In this document: positions 1 to 5,451 of the stretch, piece by piece
Position numbering within the stretch: the first letter of the stretch is position 1
Layout of the letters: each line of letters begins with the position of its first letter
Source of the DNA: Candidatus Aminicenantota bacterium
GTDB lineage: Bacteria; Acidobacteriota; Aminicenantia; Aminicenantales; Saccharicenantaceae
DNA: 5,451 nucleotides
Assembly: GCA_022867105.1 (NCBI GenBank)
Contig: JALHVH010000382.1
Span: 1 to 5,451, forward strand
Direction of reading: 5' to 3'
Notes under the pieces: model-generated
Told to the model about the DNA's origin: nothing
Database searches by the model: none
Seen by the model: only the letters and a program-made list of their open reading frames with translations
Program-made: the position numbers and the translations under genes

Positions 1-111
1 ATCACATCCCGGTAACGGTCCTCGATAATGTTCCTCTTGACCTTGAGCGACGGCGTGATCTCGTCTTTCTCGATCTCGAACTCGCGCTCCAGGAGGGCGA
101 CCCTCTTGATC
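1..111. repeat. Left copy of 111-bp perfect terminal direct repeat
   Basis: This segment is identical, base for base, to the last 111 bases of the window and in the same orientation. It lies inside the reading frame of an acyl-CoA synthetase C-terminus. Because the repeat begins exactly at base 1 and its partner ends exactly at the last base, it looks like the overlap of a circularly closed contig (unit length 5340 bp). A natural repeat that happened to fit the window is less likely. The true repeat could be longer, since neither outer edge can be seen. Confidence 0.97.
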
Positions 112-152
112 CTCTCGTAGGGGGCCAGGGCGGGCGTCGCCGGCGGGGTCAT
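1..152 (-). pseudogene. C-terminal fragment of long-chain acyl-CoA synthetase (AMP-forming)
   Basis: The minus frame from an ATG at 152 reads into the end of an acyl-CoA synthetase of the long-chain FadD15/Faa type, which activates fatty acids to acyl-CoA through an acyl-AMP intermediate. The recognisable part starts at LAPYERIK and includes the A10-type motif EITPSLKVKR, whose first lysine is the usual catalytic residue. Ahead of LAPYERIK the frame loses family character (a proline/threonine-rich stretch) and meets a TAA at 198-200, so the adenylation domain (about 500 residues) is absent. The frame is still open at base 1. If the window is a circle, it continues into 5340-5307 and gives a 61-residue ORF. 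It is probably a duplicated tail or an assembly-junction product, not a functional enzyme. The family call is solid; the status of this copy is inferred. Confidence 0.7.
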
Positions 153-257
153 CGGCTGCTTGGGCAGTCTCAGCTCGGTGTCGAAGTTCCTGAAGACTTA
201 AGAGCGCTTAGTGGCCTTTGCCAAGAGAGTTCCATGGAAGCTTCAGGGCTTGGGAGG

Positions 258-274
258 TGTCCGCGGACCGGACA
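258..274 (-). terminator. Inverted repeat just after the last operon gene; possible weak terminator
   Basis: TGTCCG and CGGACA form a 6-bp GC-rich stem around a 5-nt loop, directly next to the TGA stop of the YaiO-type gene. The inner ten bases are also a perfect palindrome. No T-run follows on the minus strand, so it does not fit a classical intrinsic terminator; it could slow 3' decay or be chance. The rest of the gene-free gap (153-257) shows nothing I can identify. Confidence 0.3.
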
Positions 275-1600
275 TCAGAACCAGTATCCCGTGCTCAGCA
301 AGACCGTGGTTCGATCCAGGCCTTTCTTCTCGCTTTGATACGTGATCTGGCCCCTCAACCGGACCTTCCTAAAGAGCCGCCAATTGAACCCCGCCCAAAG
401 GATCTGGCTCTTCCGGACCAGGATGTCTTCATAGGTGACCAGGTCGAAGGGGCGGCTCCCCTGTCCGTAGGCCAGAAAAAGATAATCATCGTCGGAAAAG
501 TAATGACGCGCCTGCAGGACCCAGGAAAACGTCTTCCCCGTTTCGTCCGAGGACAGGTACAGGCGCAGAATGGCCAGGATATGCCCGGCGTATAATCCGA
601 CGGACCCGCTGAACAGAGAGGCGGACTTGTCCGCGAACAGATACCTCGCGTACCCGAGAGAGAGTTCGGCCGACGAAAACCCCTGGTAGACTTCGGCCCG
701 ATAGACGGTGCGGGGAAAGTGGACGGCCGGCGATGAGGAGAAAAGGGAGACGTGGGCATAGGCGTTCCGCCAGAGCGAGGGATAGGATTCGAGGCCGTAC
801 TGGCTATCTCCCCGATCGAACCGGCGGGTTCGATGGAAGCTCAGAATAAGGGGACCGATGTCCTTCGGCATTTGAAGTTCGAGGCTGAGTTGATGGTCTC
901 GGTAGCCTTTTCTGTCGTCGCTGAAGCTTTCCGCCTGGTAGTCGTACCGGATCTCGTTCCTTTTCGTTCGGGAGGTCGCGGCGAGATTCAGGGCCCTGGT
1001 GTAGTCCGAGTTTCCGGGATTGAGGCGGACTGCGGCCCGGAAATGGGCTCTCGCTTTTTCGTAGTTCCCCAGCCCCGCATAAGCCCGGCCGATCCGGAAA
1101 TGGAGGTCGGGATCGTCCGGCCGCTCCGCCAAGATCCTCAAGTACAGGTTCACGGCTTCGGCCGGAAGTCCCCGCCAAGCCGCCAGTTCCGCCAGACCGA
1201 CACGGGCTTCGACGTTTTCCGGCGAGGAGCTCAGCACCTGCCGGTAGCCCGCTTCGGCCCCGGCGTAGTCTTTCTTCCAAGAGAGAAGCCGCGCCCGGAG
1301 CAGCGTGACATCGACATCCCCCGGGTGGACGCGGAGCAGGCCCTCGGCCCGGCTCAGCCCTTTGTCCCATTCGCCGGAGAAGGCATAAGCAAGTGCGAGG
1401 CAGAAGTTGAACTCGTAATCCTCTGGGCGCCTGGGGAGCTCCTCCAGGCAGATGGAGATGGCCAGAGCAAAATTCTTTTCCCGGAGCGCCCGGAAGGCTT
1501 CGTCCTTTCGCGTCGCGGGTTCCTGAGCGGTGGCCGGGACGGACATCATCATGCCCAAGGCAAGGCCAAGAGCCGCCGTTTTCAGGATCGAGGTTCTTAT
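275..1600 (-). CDS. TPR-repeat protein with C-terminal YaiO-family outer-membrane beta-barrel
   Basis: Probable outer-membrane polysaccharide exporter of 441 residues, last gene of the operon. From the proposed AUA start it shows a signal peptide at residues 1-25 (basic n-region RTSILK, hydrophobic core, ATA before the cleavage site). About five TPR units follow at roughly residues 32-197, then a beta-barrel from about 216 to the end, closing with the aromatic C-terminus TGYWF expected for Bam-dependent assembly. Barrel blocks such as ESYPSLWRNAYAH, FPRTVYRAEVYQG, LGYARYLF and GSVGLYAGH match my recollection of the YaiO barrel domain. Family knowledge: TPR-plus-barrel exporters (PgaA, BcsC) pair with GT2 synthases, and E. 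coli yaiO lies near the GT2 gene yaiP. The gene overlaps the GT2 stop by 4 nt. A TTG start at 1558 gives only 427 residues and removes the basic part of the signal peptide. The export role is inferred. Confidence 0.85.
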   Translation of the reverse strand: MRTSILKTAALGLALGMMMSVPATAQEPATRKDEAFRALREKNFALAISICLEELPRRPEDYEFNFCLALAYAFSGEWDKGLSRAEGLLRVHPGDVDVTLLRARLLSWKKDYAGAEAGYRQVLSSSPENVEARVGLAELAAWRGLPAEAVNLYLRILAERPDDPDLHFRIGRAYAGLGNYEKARAHFRAAVRLNPGNSDYTRALNLAATSRTKRNEIRYDYQAESFSDDRKGYRDHQLSLELQMPKDIGPLILSFHRTRRFDRGDSQYGLESYPSLWRNAYAHVSLFSSSPAVHFPRTVYRAEVYQGFSSAELSLGYARYLFADKSASLFSGSVGLYAGHILAILRLYLSSDETGKTFSWVLQARHYFSDDDYLFLAYGQGSRPFDLVTYEDILVRKSQILWAGFNWRLFRKVRLRGQITYQSEKKGLDRTTVLLSTGYWF

Positions 1601-3009
1601 CGTCCGAATCCTTTACGTTCCATCCGTCCCCATTCCTTCTTACCCCGGATCATGTCGATGAAACCCATAGCGCGGACAAAGGCCATATATTGGCGGTACC
1701 CGAGATTTTCCAGAAAGGCGAAAAGGATCAGGAGGAAAACGTCCTTGACCGAGCGAAAGCGGTGGGGAGAGTACTCTTCGATCAGCACCGAGAACAGCGA
1801 GAGAGTGATCCCGAAGACGACAGCCACAAGGAAAAAGAGGAGAACGAAGGGGTGGTTGATGCGGCCGCTGAGCAGGAAGTACAGAAAGATGACGTACCCC
1901 ATGATCTCGATGAGGGGTCCCAGCGTTTCGAAGATGAGGTAGAAAGGCACGGCGAACAGGCCGACGATCCCGTAGCGAGGATTGAAGATCATCCGCCGGT
2001 TGTGGAAAAGGGCCTCGATCGAGCCCCTCTGCCAGCGCTTCCGCTGGCGGCTCAGGAATTTCAAGGACTCCGGACCTTCCGTCCAGCAGATCGGGTCCGG
2101 AATGAAGGCCAGCCGGTAGGGGATCTTTTTTTCTTTCAGATATTTATGCATCCGGATCGTGAGGTCCATATCCTCGCCGACGGTTCGGGTGCGATAGCCG
2201 CCGCACTTCAGCACGACGTCTTTGCGGAAAAATCCAAAGGCGCCCGAGATGATGAGCAGGCTTCTCATCGCGTTGAGGCCGATCCGACCTCCCAGGAAGG
2301 CCCGGAAGTATTCGACCGTCTGGAACAGGATCAGCGGCTTCAGGGGCAGCCCCACCTGGGTTACCTGTCCGTATTCAATCCGGCAGCCGTTGATCAACCG
2401 GATAATCCCACCGGCCGCCACGGTCCTGCCGGGGTCCTCGAGGAAAGGCCTGGCGATCTTGAGCAGGGCGTCTTTTTCCAGGAGGGAGTCCGAATCGATG
2501 GCGCAAAAGAGAGGGTAGCGGGAAACGTTCAGGCCGGCGTTCAAGGCGTCCGCTTTTCTTCCGTTCTCCTTATCCACAACAACAAGCTTCGGCTGGGAGG
2601 GAGAGACGTAAATGCCTCGGATGGGCCGCGTCTCCAGGACCTTCCGGAAGATCCTCTGGGACCGAGTCAAGCGGAAGTGACGGATAAGCAGGTCCAAGGT
2701 ATGGTCCGTCGAACCGTCGTTGACGACGATGACCTCGTAGACGGGGTACTCGAGGGACAGGAGGGATTGAACGCTCTCGATGATGGTGCCCGCCTCGTTG
2801 AAGGCCGGGGCGATCAGCGAGACGGGTTTGACCGACGGAAGGTGGAACATCTCCTTGAACTGGACGTGGGTGACGAGGTTCTGGTAGCGGAAGAACCCCG
2901 CAAGGGACAGTATGATGAACAGAACATAGGACAGGCTGAGCAGGAGGAAGTAGACCAGAATGGCCGCGTTGATTGTCCGGAAAGCGGTAAGCAGAAGGGG
3001 CTCGTTCAT
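1597..3009 (-). CDS. Multi-pass processive family 2 glycosyltransferase (polysaccharide synthase, PgaC/BcsA-like)
   Basis: 470 residues. It probably polymerises a nucleotide-sugar into a beta-linked chain and moves it across the inner membrane. Order of parts: an N-terminal hydrophobic helix at about 13-40; a GT-A catalytic domain at about 60-330; C-terminal membrane segments at about 349-380, 386-412 and 421-436. Catalytic signatures are all present: PAFNE (68-72), VNDGSTD (96-102), GRKADALN (150-157), the DxD-type DSDS (172-175), GED (278-280, supplying the general base), and QRKRW (322-326), the QxxRW motif typical of processive synthases. No PilZ domain is visible, unlike BcsA, so any control must come from partners. 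The start is fixed by an ATGA overlap with the HEAT gene upstream; a GGTGA sequence sits very close to it. The sugar cannot be read from the sequence. Poly-GlcNAc, a glucan or another hexosamine polymer are all possible. Confidence 0.9.
   Translation of the reverse strand: MNEPLLLTAFRTINAAILVYFLLLSLSYVLFIILSLAGFFRYQNLVTHVQFKEMFHLPSVKPVSLIAPAFNEAGTIIESVQSLLSLEYPVYEVIVVNDGSTDHTLDLLIRHFRLTRSQRIFRKVLETRPIRGIYVSPSQPKLVVVDKENGRKADALNAGLNVSRYPLFCAIDSDSLLEKDALLKIARPFLEDPGRTVAAGGIIRLINGCRIEYGQVTQVGLPLKPLILFQTVEYFRAFLGGRIGLNAMRSLLIISGAFGFFRKDVVLKCGGYRTRTVGEDMDLTIRMHKYLKEKKIPYRLAFIPDPICWTEGPESLKFLSRQRKRWQRGSIEALFHNRRMIFNPRYGIVGLFAVPFYLIFETLGPLIEIMGYVIFLYFLLSGRINHPFVLLFFLVAVVFGITLSLFSVLIEEYSPHRFRSVKDVFLLILFAFLENLGYRQYMAFVRAMGFIDMIRGKKEWGRMERKGFGR
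1598..1614 (-). promoter_or_regulatory. Shine-Dalgarno and AUA start of the YaiO-type gene
   Basis: On the minus strand AAAGGA (1614-1609) is followed after exactly 8 nt by ATA (1600-1598). That ATA overlaps the TAA stop of the glycosyltransferase as ATAA, the geometry of the common ATGA junction. The in-frame stop upstream is at 1615-1613, and no ATG, GTG or TTG lies between it and 1558. CTG at 1585-1583 and ATT at 1609-1607 are alternatives, but neither has well-placed Shine-Dalgarno spacing. An ATG mis-assembled or mutated to ATA is also possible. Confidence 0.5.
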
Positions 3010-4070
3010 GATTCACCGGCCGGAATGATGCCTTCGAGGACCATCAAGGCCATGTCCGCGGCGTAACGGTCCTTCGTTTGCTGCGAGACCCCGCGGAGGC
3101 GCTCGAGCCCTTCCCGTCCGAGCTGGGTCAGCGCGTACCCGGCGTTCAGGCGGCAGTACCAGTGCGAGGAAAAGAGCCCCGCCGCGAGAACATCGATCGT
3201 GTCCCGGCTCTTCATGCCGCCCAGGCTCTTCAGCGCCTGCGCCTGGACTTCCCAGGCTCCGTCACCGGCCAGCCGGACAAGCGCCTGGATGATCTCCGGC
3301 AGGGGCAGCGAGAGATTGCCCAGAGCTCGGGCGATTTTGATGCGGACCTCCGCGCCTGGATAGCCCGACAGGCGGATCAAGTCCGGGTAGAGCGAGCCCA
3401 ACGGAATGTTGCCCGTGATCTCCGCCAGGAAAGCGATCTTCTCTTCAGGCAGAGGGCGGCCCAGAAGATCCCTGACCCGGGATTCGATGCTCTTCCCGAA
3501 GGACGACATGAGGTCGAAATAAGCCTGCAGGTTCAGCGAGCTGTCCTTCTCGAAAGTCGTAAAAACCGCGTCGATGACCTCCGGGACAGGGCTTAGCGTC
3601 AAGGCGCTCAGGGTGGCCAACCGGATGAGCGGCTTGTCTTCAAGGAGGCGGATGATCCGGGGGACATCCTCGGGGTCCGCGAAGACGACGACGGCGCGCG
3701 CGGCTTTAAGGCGCTTCAACTGCCTTCTCGAGGACAGGTCCGCGAGGAACCTCTCTTTTAGAGTCGCGGCGAAGATGTCCTTCAATCTTCCCCTGCGCGC
3801 TCCCTTGAGGATTCCCCAATATTCCAGGAGCACCTCGGCGAGGAGCCCCGGATACCCTACATGCCGGCCGCGGAGAAACGGGACCTCGTCCGGTCGCACG
3901 GGGTCCATGGACTCGAGAACATCGATCTCGATCCACCGTTTAATCACGGCCCGATAAGCCTCCCGGCGCTTGTAAACGATCCTCCGGGTAAAGATGAACA
4001 GGACGAGGGACAAGGCGAAGAGGACGAGAAAGCGAAGACTATTGTGGACGATGATGAGGGGAATGTCCAT
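3006..4070 (-). CDS. Membrane-anchored HEAT-repeat protein
   Basis: 354 residues. One hydrophobic segment at about 11-28 is followed by basic residues (TRRIVYKRR, 28-36). By the positive-inside rule this suggests a single-pass anchor with the rest in the cytoplasm. From about residue 115 to the end there are repeated paired helices of HEAT type, for example EVRIKIARALGNL (241-253), WEVQAQALKSLGGM (273-286) and CRLNAGYALTQLG (306-318), forming a solenoid that usually binds a protein partner. No catalytic motif is visible. It overlaps the receiver-domain gene by 32 nt and the glycosyltransferase by 4 nt (ATGA), so it is most likely made together with the synthase. A scaffold or regulator contacting the synthase's cytoplasmic domain is the natural inference. 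I recall HEAT proteins of this general form beside GT2 genes in other bacteria but know of no tested function. The Shine-Dalgarno before ATG 4070 is weak, consistent with coupling. Confidence 0.8.
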   Translation of the reverse strand: MDIPLIIVHNSLRFLVLFALSLVLFIFTRRIVYKRREAYRAVIKRWIEIDVLESMDPVRPDEVPFLRGRHVGYPGLLAEVLLEYWGILKGARRGRLKDIFAATLKERFLADLSSRRQLKRLKAARAVVVFADPEDVPRIIRLLEDKPLIRLATLSALTLSPVPEVIDAVFTTFEKDSSLNLQAYFDLMSSFGKSIESRVRDLLGRPLPEEKIAFLAEITGNIPLGSLYPDLIRLSGYPGAEVRIKIARALGNLSLPLPEIIQALVRLAGDGAWEVQAQALKSLGGMKSRDTIDVLAAGLFSSHWYCRLNAGYALTQLGREGLERLRGVSQQTKDRYAADMALMVLEGIIPAGES

Positions 4071-4905
4071 TTTGAGCAGCTAGGATCTTTCTTATTTTGG
4101 AATAGAGGATCTCGGGAGAGAAAGGCTTCGTTAAATAGTCCGCGGCGCCTTTTCCCAGGCCCTCAAGGATGTCCGATTCACGGGACAGCGCGCTAAGCAG
4201 GATGACCGGAATATGGGAGACCCGCGCGTCCGCCCTCAGCCGGCTGAGGAACTCGTAGCCGTTCATTCCGGGCATGATGATATCGAGGAGGATGAGGTCG
4301 GGCCTCTCTTCCAGGACTTTCTTGAGGCCCTCCGCCGGTTTGGAAGAGGACAGGACCTCGCAACCCTGCTTCGTCAGGAAGTACCGGACGGCCTTGACGA
4401 CGAGCAGCTCATCGTCGACGATCAGGATCCTGGGTTTGTCCAGGACTTTGACGCGTTCCGAGGGCCCAGGTCTTTCGGCCGAGGGTGCCGGGAGCGGCTC
4501 CACGGCGGCTTCGGCCATTTCTTCCGGACTGAGCACGCGGAGCAGGGCCCGGAATCTTTCGAGATCCTCCCCGAGACGGTCCATCTCGGCAGATGAAGAC
4601 AGGGCCTCCTGCTCCAGGGACGCGTCCTCCCCCTCGAGGGACAAGACCAGGTCGGCCTCCTTTTTTTTCAGCGCGATGATCTTTTCAAGTTTCTCGATGG
4701 CCAGGTCCGCCAGCTTTCCGATCTTATGCTTGTCCTGATCGACGCCCCAAAGGTTCTTCTTTATCTCGTTGTCAAGCTGGGTGATCCGGTATTCCGTTTC
4801 CTCGAGCACAGTCCCGAGACCTTCCCCCTTCCCGTCCGCCCGATTCTCGCTCGAGCCGACAGGCCGCCCGAAGATTTTCCGAAGGAAAGAGCCGATTTTT
4901 GTCAT
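4039..4905 (-). CDS. Coiled-coil protein with C-terminal response-regulator receiver domain
   Basis: 288 residues, first gene of the operon. Residues about 33-125 are charged, helix-forming sequence likely to be a coiled coil (EETEYRITQLDNEIKK, EKLEKIIALKKKEADL). A Pro/Ala-rich linker covers about 133-152, and a complete receiver domain about 157-276. The receiver has the acidic pair D164-D165, phosphoacceptor D208 in LLDIIMPGMNGYEF, S238, the aromatic switch residue Y257 and K260 in YLTKPF. All key residues are present, so it should be phosphorylatable. There is no DNA-binding or enzymatic output domain, and no histidine kinase in the window. Phosphorylation probably changes protein contacts, perhaps with the HEAT protein or the synthase. 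The start at 4905 has only poor Shine-Dalgarno candidates (AGG too close; AAGAAAG 10 nt away). The stop lies 32 nt inside the next gene. Confidence 0.85.
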   Translation of the reverse strand: MTKIGSFLRKIFGRPVGSSENRADGKGEGLGTVLEETEYRITQLDNEIKKNLWGVDQDKHKIGKLADLAIEKLEKIIALKKKEADLVLSLEGEDASLEQEALSSSAEMDRLGEDLERFRALLRVLSPEEMAEAAVEPLPAPSAERPGPSERVKVLDKPRILIVDDELLVVKAVRYFLTKQGCEVLSSSKPAEGLKKVLEERPDLILLDIIMPGMNGYEFLSRLRADARVSHIPVILLSALSRESDILEGLGKGAADYLTKPFSPEILYSKIRKILAAQNGHSPHHRPQ

Positions 4906-4927
4906 CGCCTAAAAACTTTCTTATTTG

Positions 4928-4933
4928 ATTATA
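4928..4933 (-). promoter_or_regulatory. Consensus -10 box TATAAT without a clear -35
   Basis: A perfect TATAAT on the minus strand lies 22 nt before the start codon of the receiver-domain gene, in an AT-rich patch. At 17-nt spacing the -35 position reads ACGCCG, which is not promoter-like, and there is no TG extension. It could be a weak second promoter giving a very short leader, or chance. Confidence 0.25.
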
Positions 4934-5004
4934 GGATTTTCCTTTTTCTGCGGCGTGGGAATTCCCGCCCTTAGCGCTGAATTTACCCCCTAATCCATAG
5001 CGGA

Positions 5005-5034
5005 ACTATATCTCCGGCCGGGCGGCAATGTCAA
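5005..5034 (-). promoter_or_regulatory. Sigma70-type promoter driving the operon
   Basis: On the minus strand TTGACA (5034-5029, full consensus) is followed after 18 nt by TATAGT (5010-5005, five of six consensus bases). Transcription would start near 4998 and leave a leader of about 90 nt before the receiver-domain gene. The -35 box begins 26 bp beyond the stop of the IS91 remnant, so the promoter lies in or just outside the element's end. No operator repeat is evident. Confidence 0.6.
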
Positions 5035-5059
5035 TAACCGCGAAAACTGCGCCCGCAGA

Positions 5060-5273
5060 TCATCTCCGGACAAGGAATCCTTCGGCCGCCGCGAGCGCGA
5101 CCTGCTCGAAGACATGGGACGGCGGAGGCTTCGCCGATACAAACGCCAGCTTCAAGTGATCGATGAAATTATTGATTGATCCGGTCCCCAAAGGTCTGGA
5201 TAGCCGCGGTGACCCCGGGCGTAAGCTCGCTCAAGGCCGTCCGGCGCGCGGCCCGAGCAAGTCGCGAGAACCG
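5060..5273 (-). pseudogene. IS91-family transposase remnant with internal deletion
   Basis: Two pieces of an IS91-type (HUH, rolling-circle) transposase lie end to end in different minus frames. The 5' piece, about 5273-5175, reads TPGVTAAIQTFGDRIN, the block that in intact members comes immediately before the HPHLH-type metal-binding motif; it then meets TAA at 5171-5169. The 3' piece, 5173-5060, reads FIDHLKLAFVSAKPPPSHVF and continues to a TGA, matching the C-terminal end of the family. Everything between, including the HUH motif and catalytic tyrosine(s), is missing, as is the N-terminal zinc-binding region. The 5' piece shares the frame of the acyl-CoA synthetase and follows its TAG stop. 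The element is dead but marks past mobile-element activity beside the operon. The 3' piece is the more secure match. Confidence 0.65.
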
Positions 5274-5306
5274 ATAAGACAATCCGTCCGACGATGGACC
5301 GGTTTT

Positions 5307-5451
5307 CTAGAGCCCGCCGTCTTCCCGATACAGCGCGTCGATCACATCCCGGTAACGGTCCTCGATAATGTTCCTCTTGACCTTGAGCGACGGCGTGATC
5401 TCGTCTTTCTCGATCTCGAACTCGCGCTCCAGGAGGGCGACCCTCTTGATC
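5307..5451 (-). CDS. Long-chain acyl-CoA synthetase (AMP-forming), C-terminal end, partial
   Basis: The last 47 codons of an AMP-forming long-chain acyl-CoA synthetase are visible; the gene runs out of the window on the right. Motifs are EITPSLKVKR, containing the C-terminal-domain lysine used in the adenylation step, and RYRDVIDALYRE, the family's usual last helix, followed by a short tail and TAG at 5309-5307. The reaction would be fatty acid + ATP + CoA to acyl-CoA + AMP + PPi. All of it except the last 34 bases is duplicated at the left edge of the window. The gene is separated from the operon by about 400 bp holding the IS91 remnant and the operon promoter, so functional linkage to the polysaccharide genes is unlikely. 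Confidence 0.8.
   Translation of the reverse strand, partial: IKRVALLEREFEIEKDEITPSLKVKRNIIEDRYRDVIDALYREDGGL
5341..5451. repeat. Right copy of 111-bp perfect terminal direct repeat
   Basis: Identical to bases 1-111 in the same orientation and ending exactly at the window edge. Joining the copies gives a 5340-bp circle in which the acyl-CoA synthetase tail continues in frame across the junction. Confidence 0.97.

Noticed and set aside
752..1942. Plus-strand ORF of 396 codons opposite the YaiO-type gene and the end of the GT2 gene
   Set aside because: It is antisense to two genes with clear domain structure, crosses their boundary, and its Arg/Gly/Pro-rich translation resembles no family I know. 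Long antisense frames are common in GC-rich coding DNA.
1690..3066. Plus-strand ORF of 458 codons opposite the GT2 gene
   Set aside because: It mirrors the glycosyltransferase almost end to end, and its Asp/Glu/Gln-rich translation is the usual antisense shadow of hydrophobic codons. The minus frame has every GT2 motif.
4994..5179. Plus-strand open stretch ending in a charged, helix-like tail (RRLRRYKRQLQVIDEIID)
   Set aside because: At first it looked like a small gene tail, but it is the exact antisense of the IS91 C-terminal block FIDHLKL. Its only ATG gives a very short peptide.
5225..5260. GC-rich inverted sequences after the acyl-CoA synthetase stop as a terminator
   Set aside because: The GGCC/CGCG-rich segment can fold in several ways but has no following T-run, and it lies inside the transposase-like frame.
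1..5451. Small plasmid or virus with terminal repeats
   Set aside because: No replication initiator, partition, capsid, terminase or integrase gene is present. Every open frame is accounted for by chromosomal-type genes, and the only mobile-element trace is a dead IS91 fragment.
1..5451. CRISPR arrays, tRNA, rRNA or riboswitches
   Set aside because: No spaced short repeats, cloverleaf-like segments or conserved RNA motifs were seen in the non-coding parts (153-274 and 4906-5306).

Overview
The window is a compact four-gene operon on the minus strand. It looks like chromosomal DNA of a Gram-negative bacterium: the last gene encodes an outer-membrane beta-barrel ending in phenylalanine, base composition is moderately GC-rich (roughly 55-60% by eye), and the genes overlap head to tail. 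The lineage cannot be fixed from the sequence. An Acidobacteriota/Aminicenantota-like organism is only a guess.

Read in transcription order (right to left), the layout is as follows. (1) At 5451-5307 is the C-terminal end of a long-chain acyl-CoA synthetase. (2) At about 5273-5060 is a decayed IS91-family transposase whose catalytic middle is deleted. (3) At 5034-5005 is a good sigma70-type promoter, just beyond the IS remnant. (4) The operon follows: a coiled-coil + receiver-domain protein (4905-4039), a membrane-anchored HEAT-repeat protein (4070-3006), a multi-pass processive family 2 glycosyltransferase (3009-1597), and a TPR + YaiO-type outer-membrane barrel (1600-275). Overlaps are 32, 4 and 4 nt, so translation is probably coupled. 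(5) Downstream is a short gene-free gap with an inverted repeat. (6) At 152-1 is a second copy of the acyl-CoA synthetase tail.

Inferred function: the glycosyltransferase would polymerise and export a polysaccharide across the inner membrane. The TPR-barrel protein would guide it through the periplasm and outer membrane, an architecture that parallels PgaA/PgaC and BcsC/BcsA. The HEAT and receiver proteins are candidates for scaffold and phosphorylation-dependent control. I know of no characterised system with exactly these four parts.

Two oddities stand out. The first 111 bases are identical to the last 111 bases, and the repeat touches both window ends. This is the signature of a contig closed as a 5340-bp circle, or of a loop in an assembly graph; no replication or partition gene is present. 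Also, the YaiO-type gene has no ATG/GTG/TTG start that keeps its signal peptide. The best-supported start is AUA, overlapping the glycosyltransferase stop codon.
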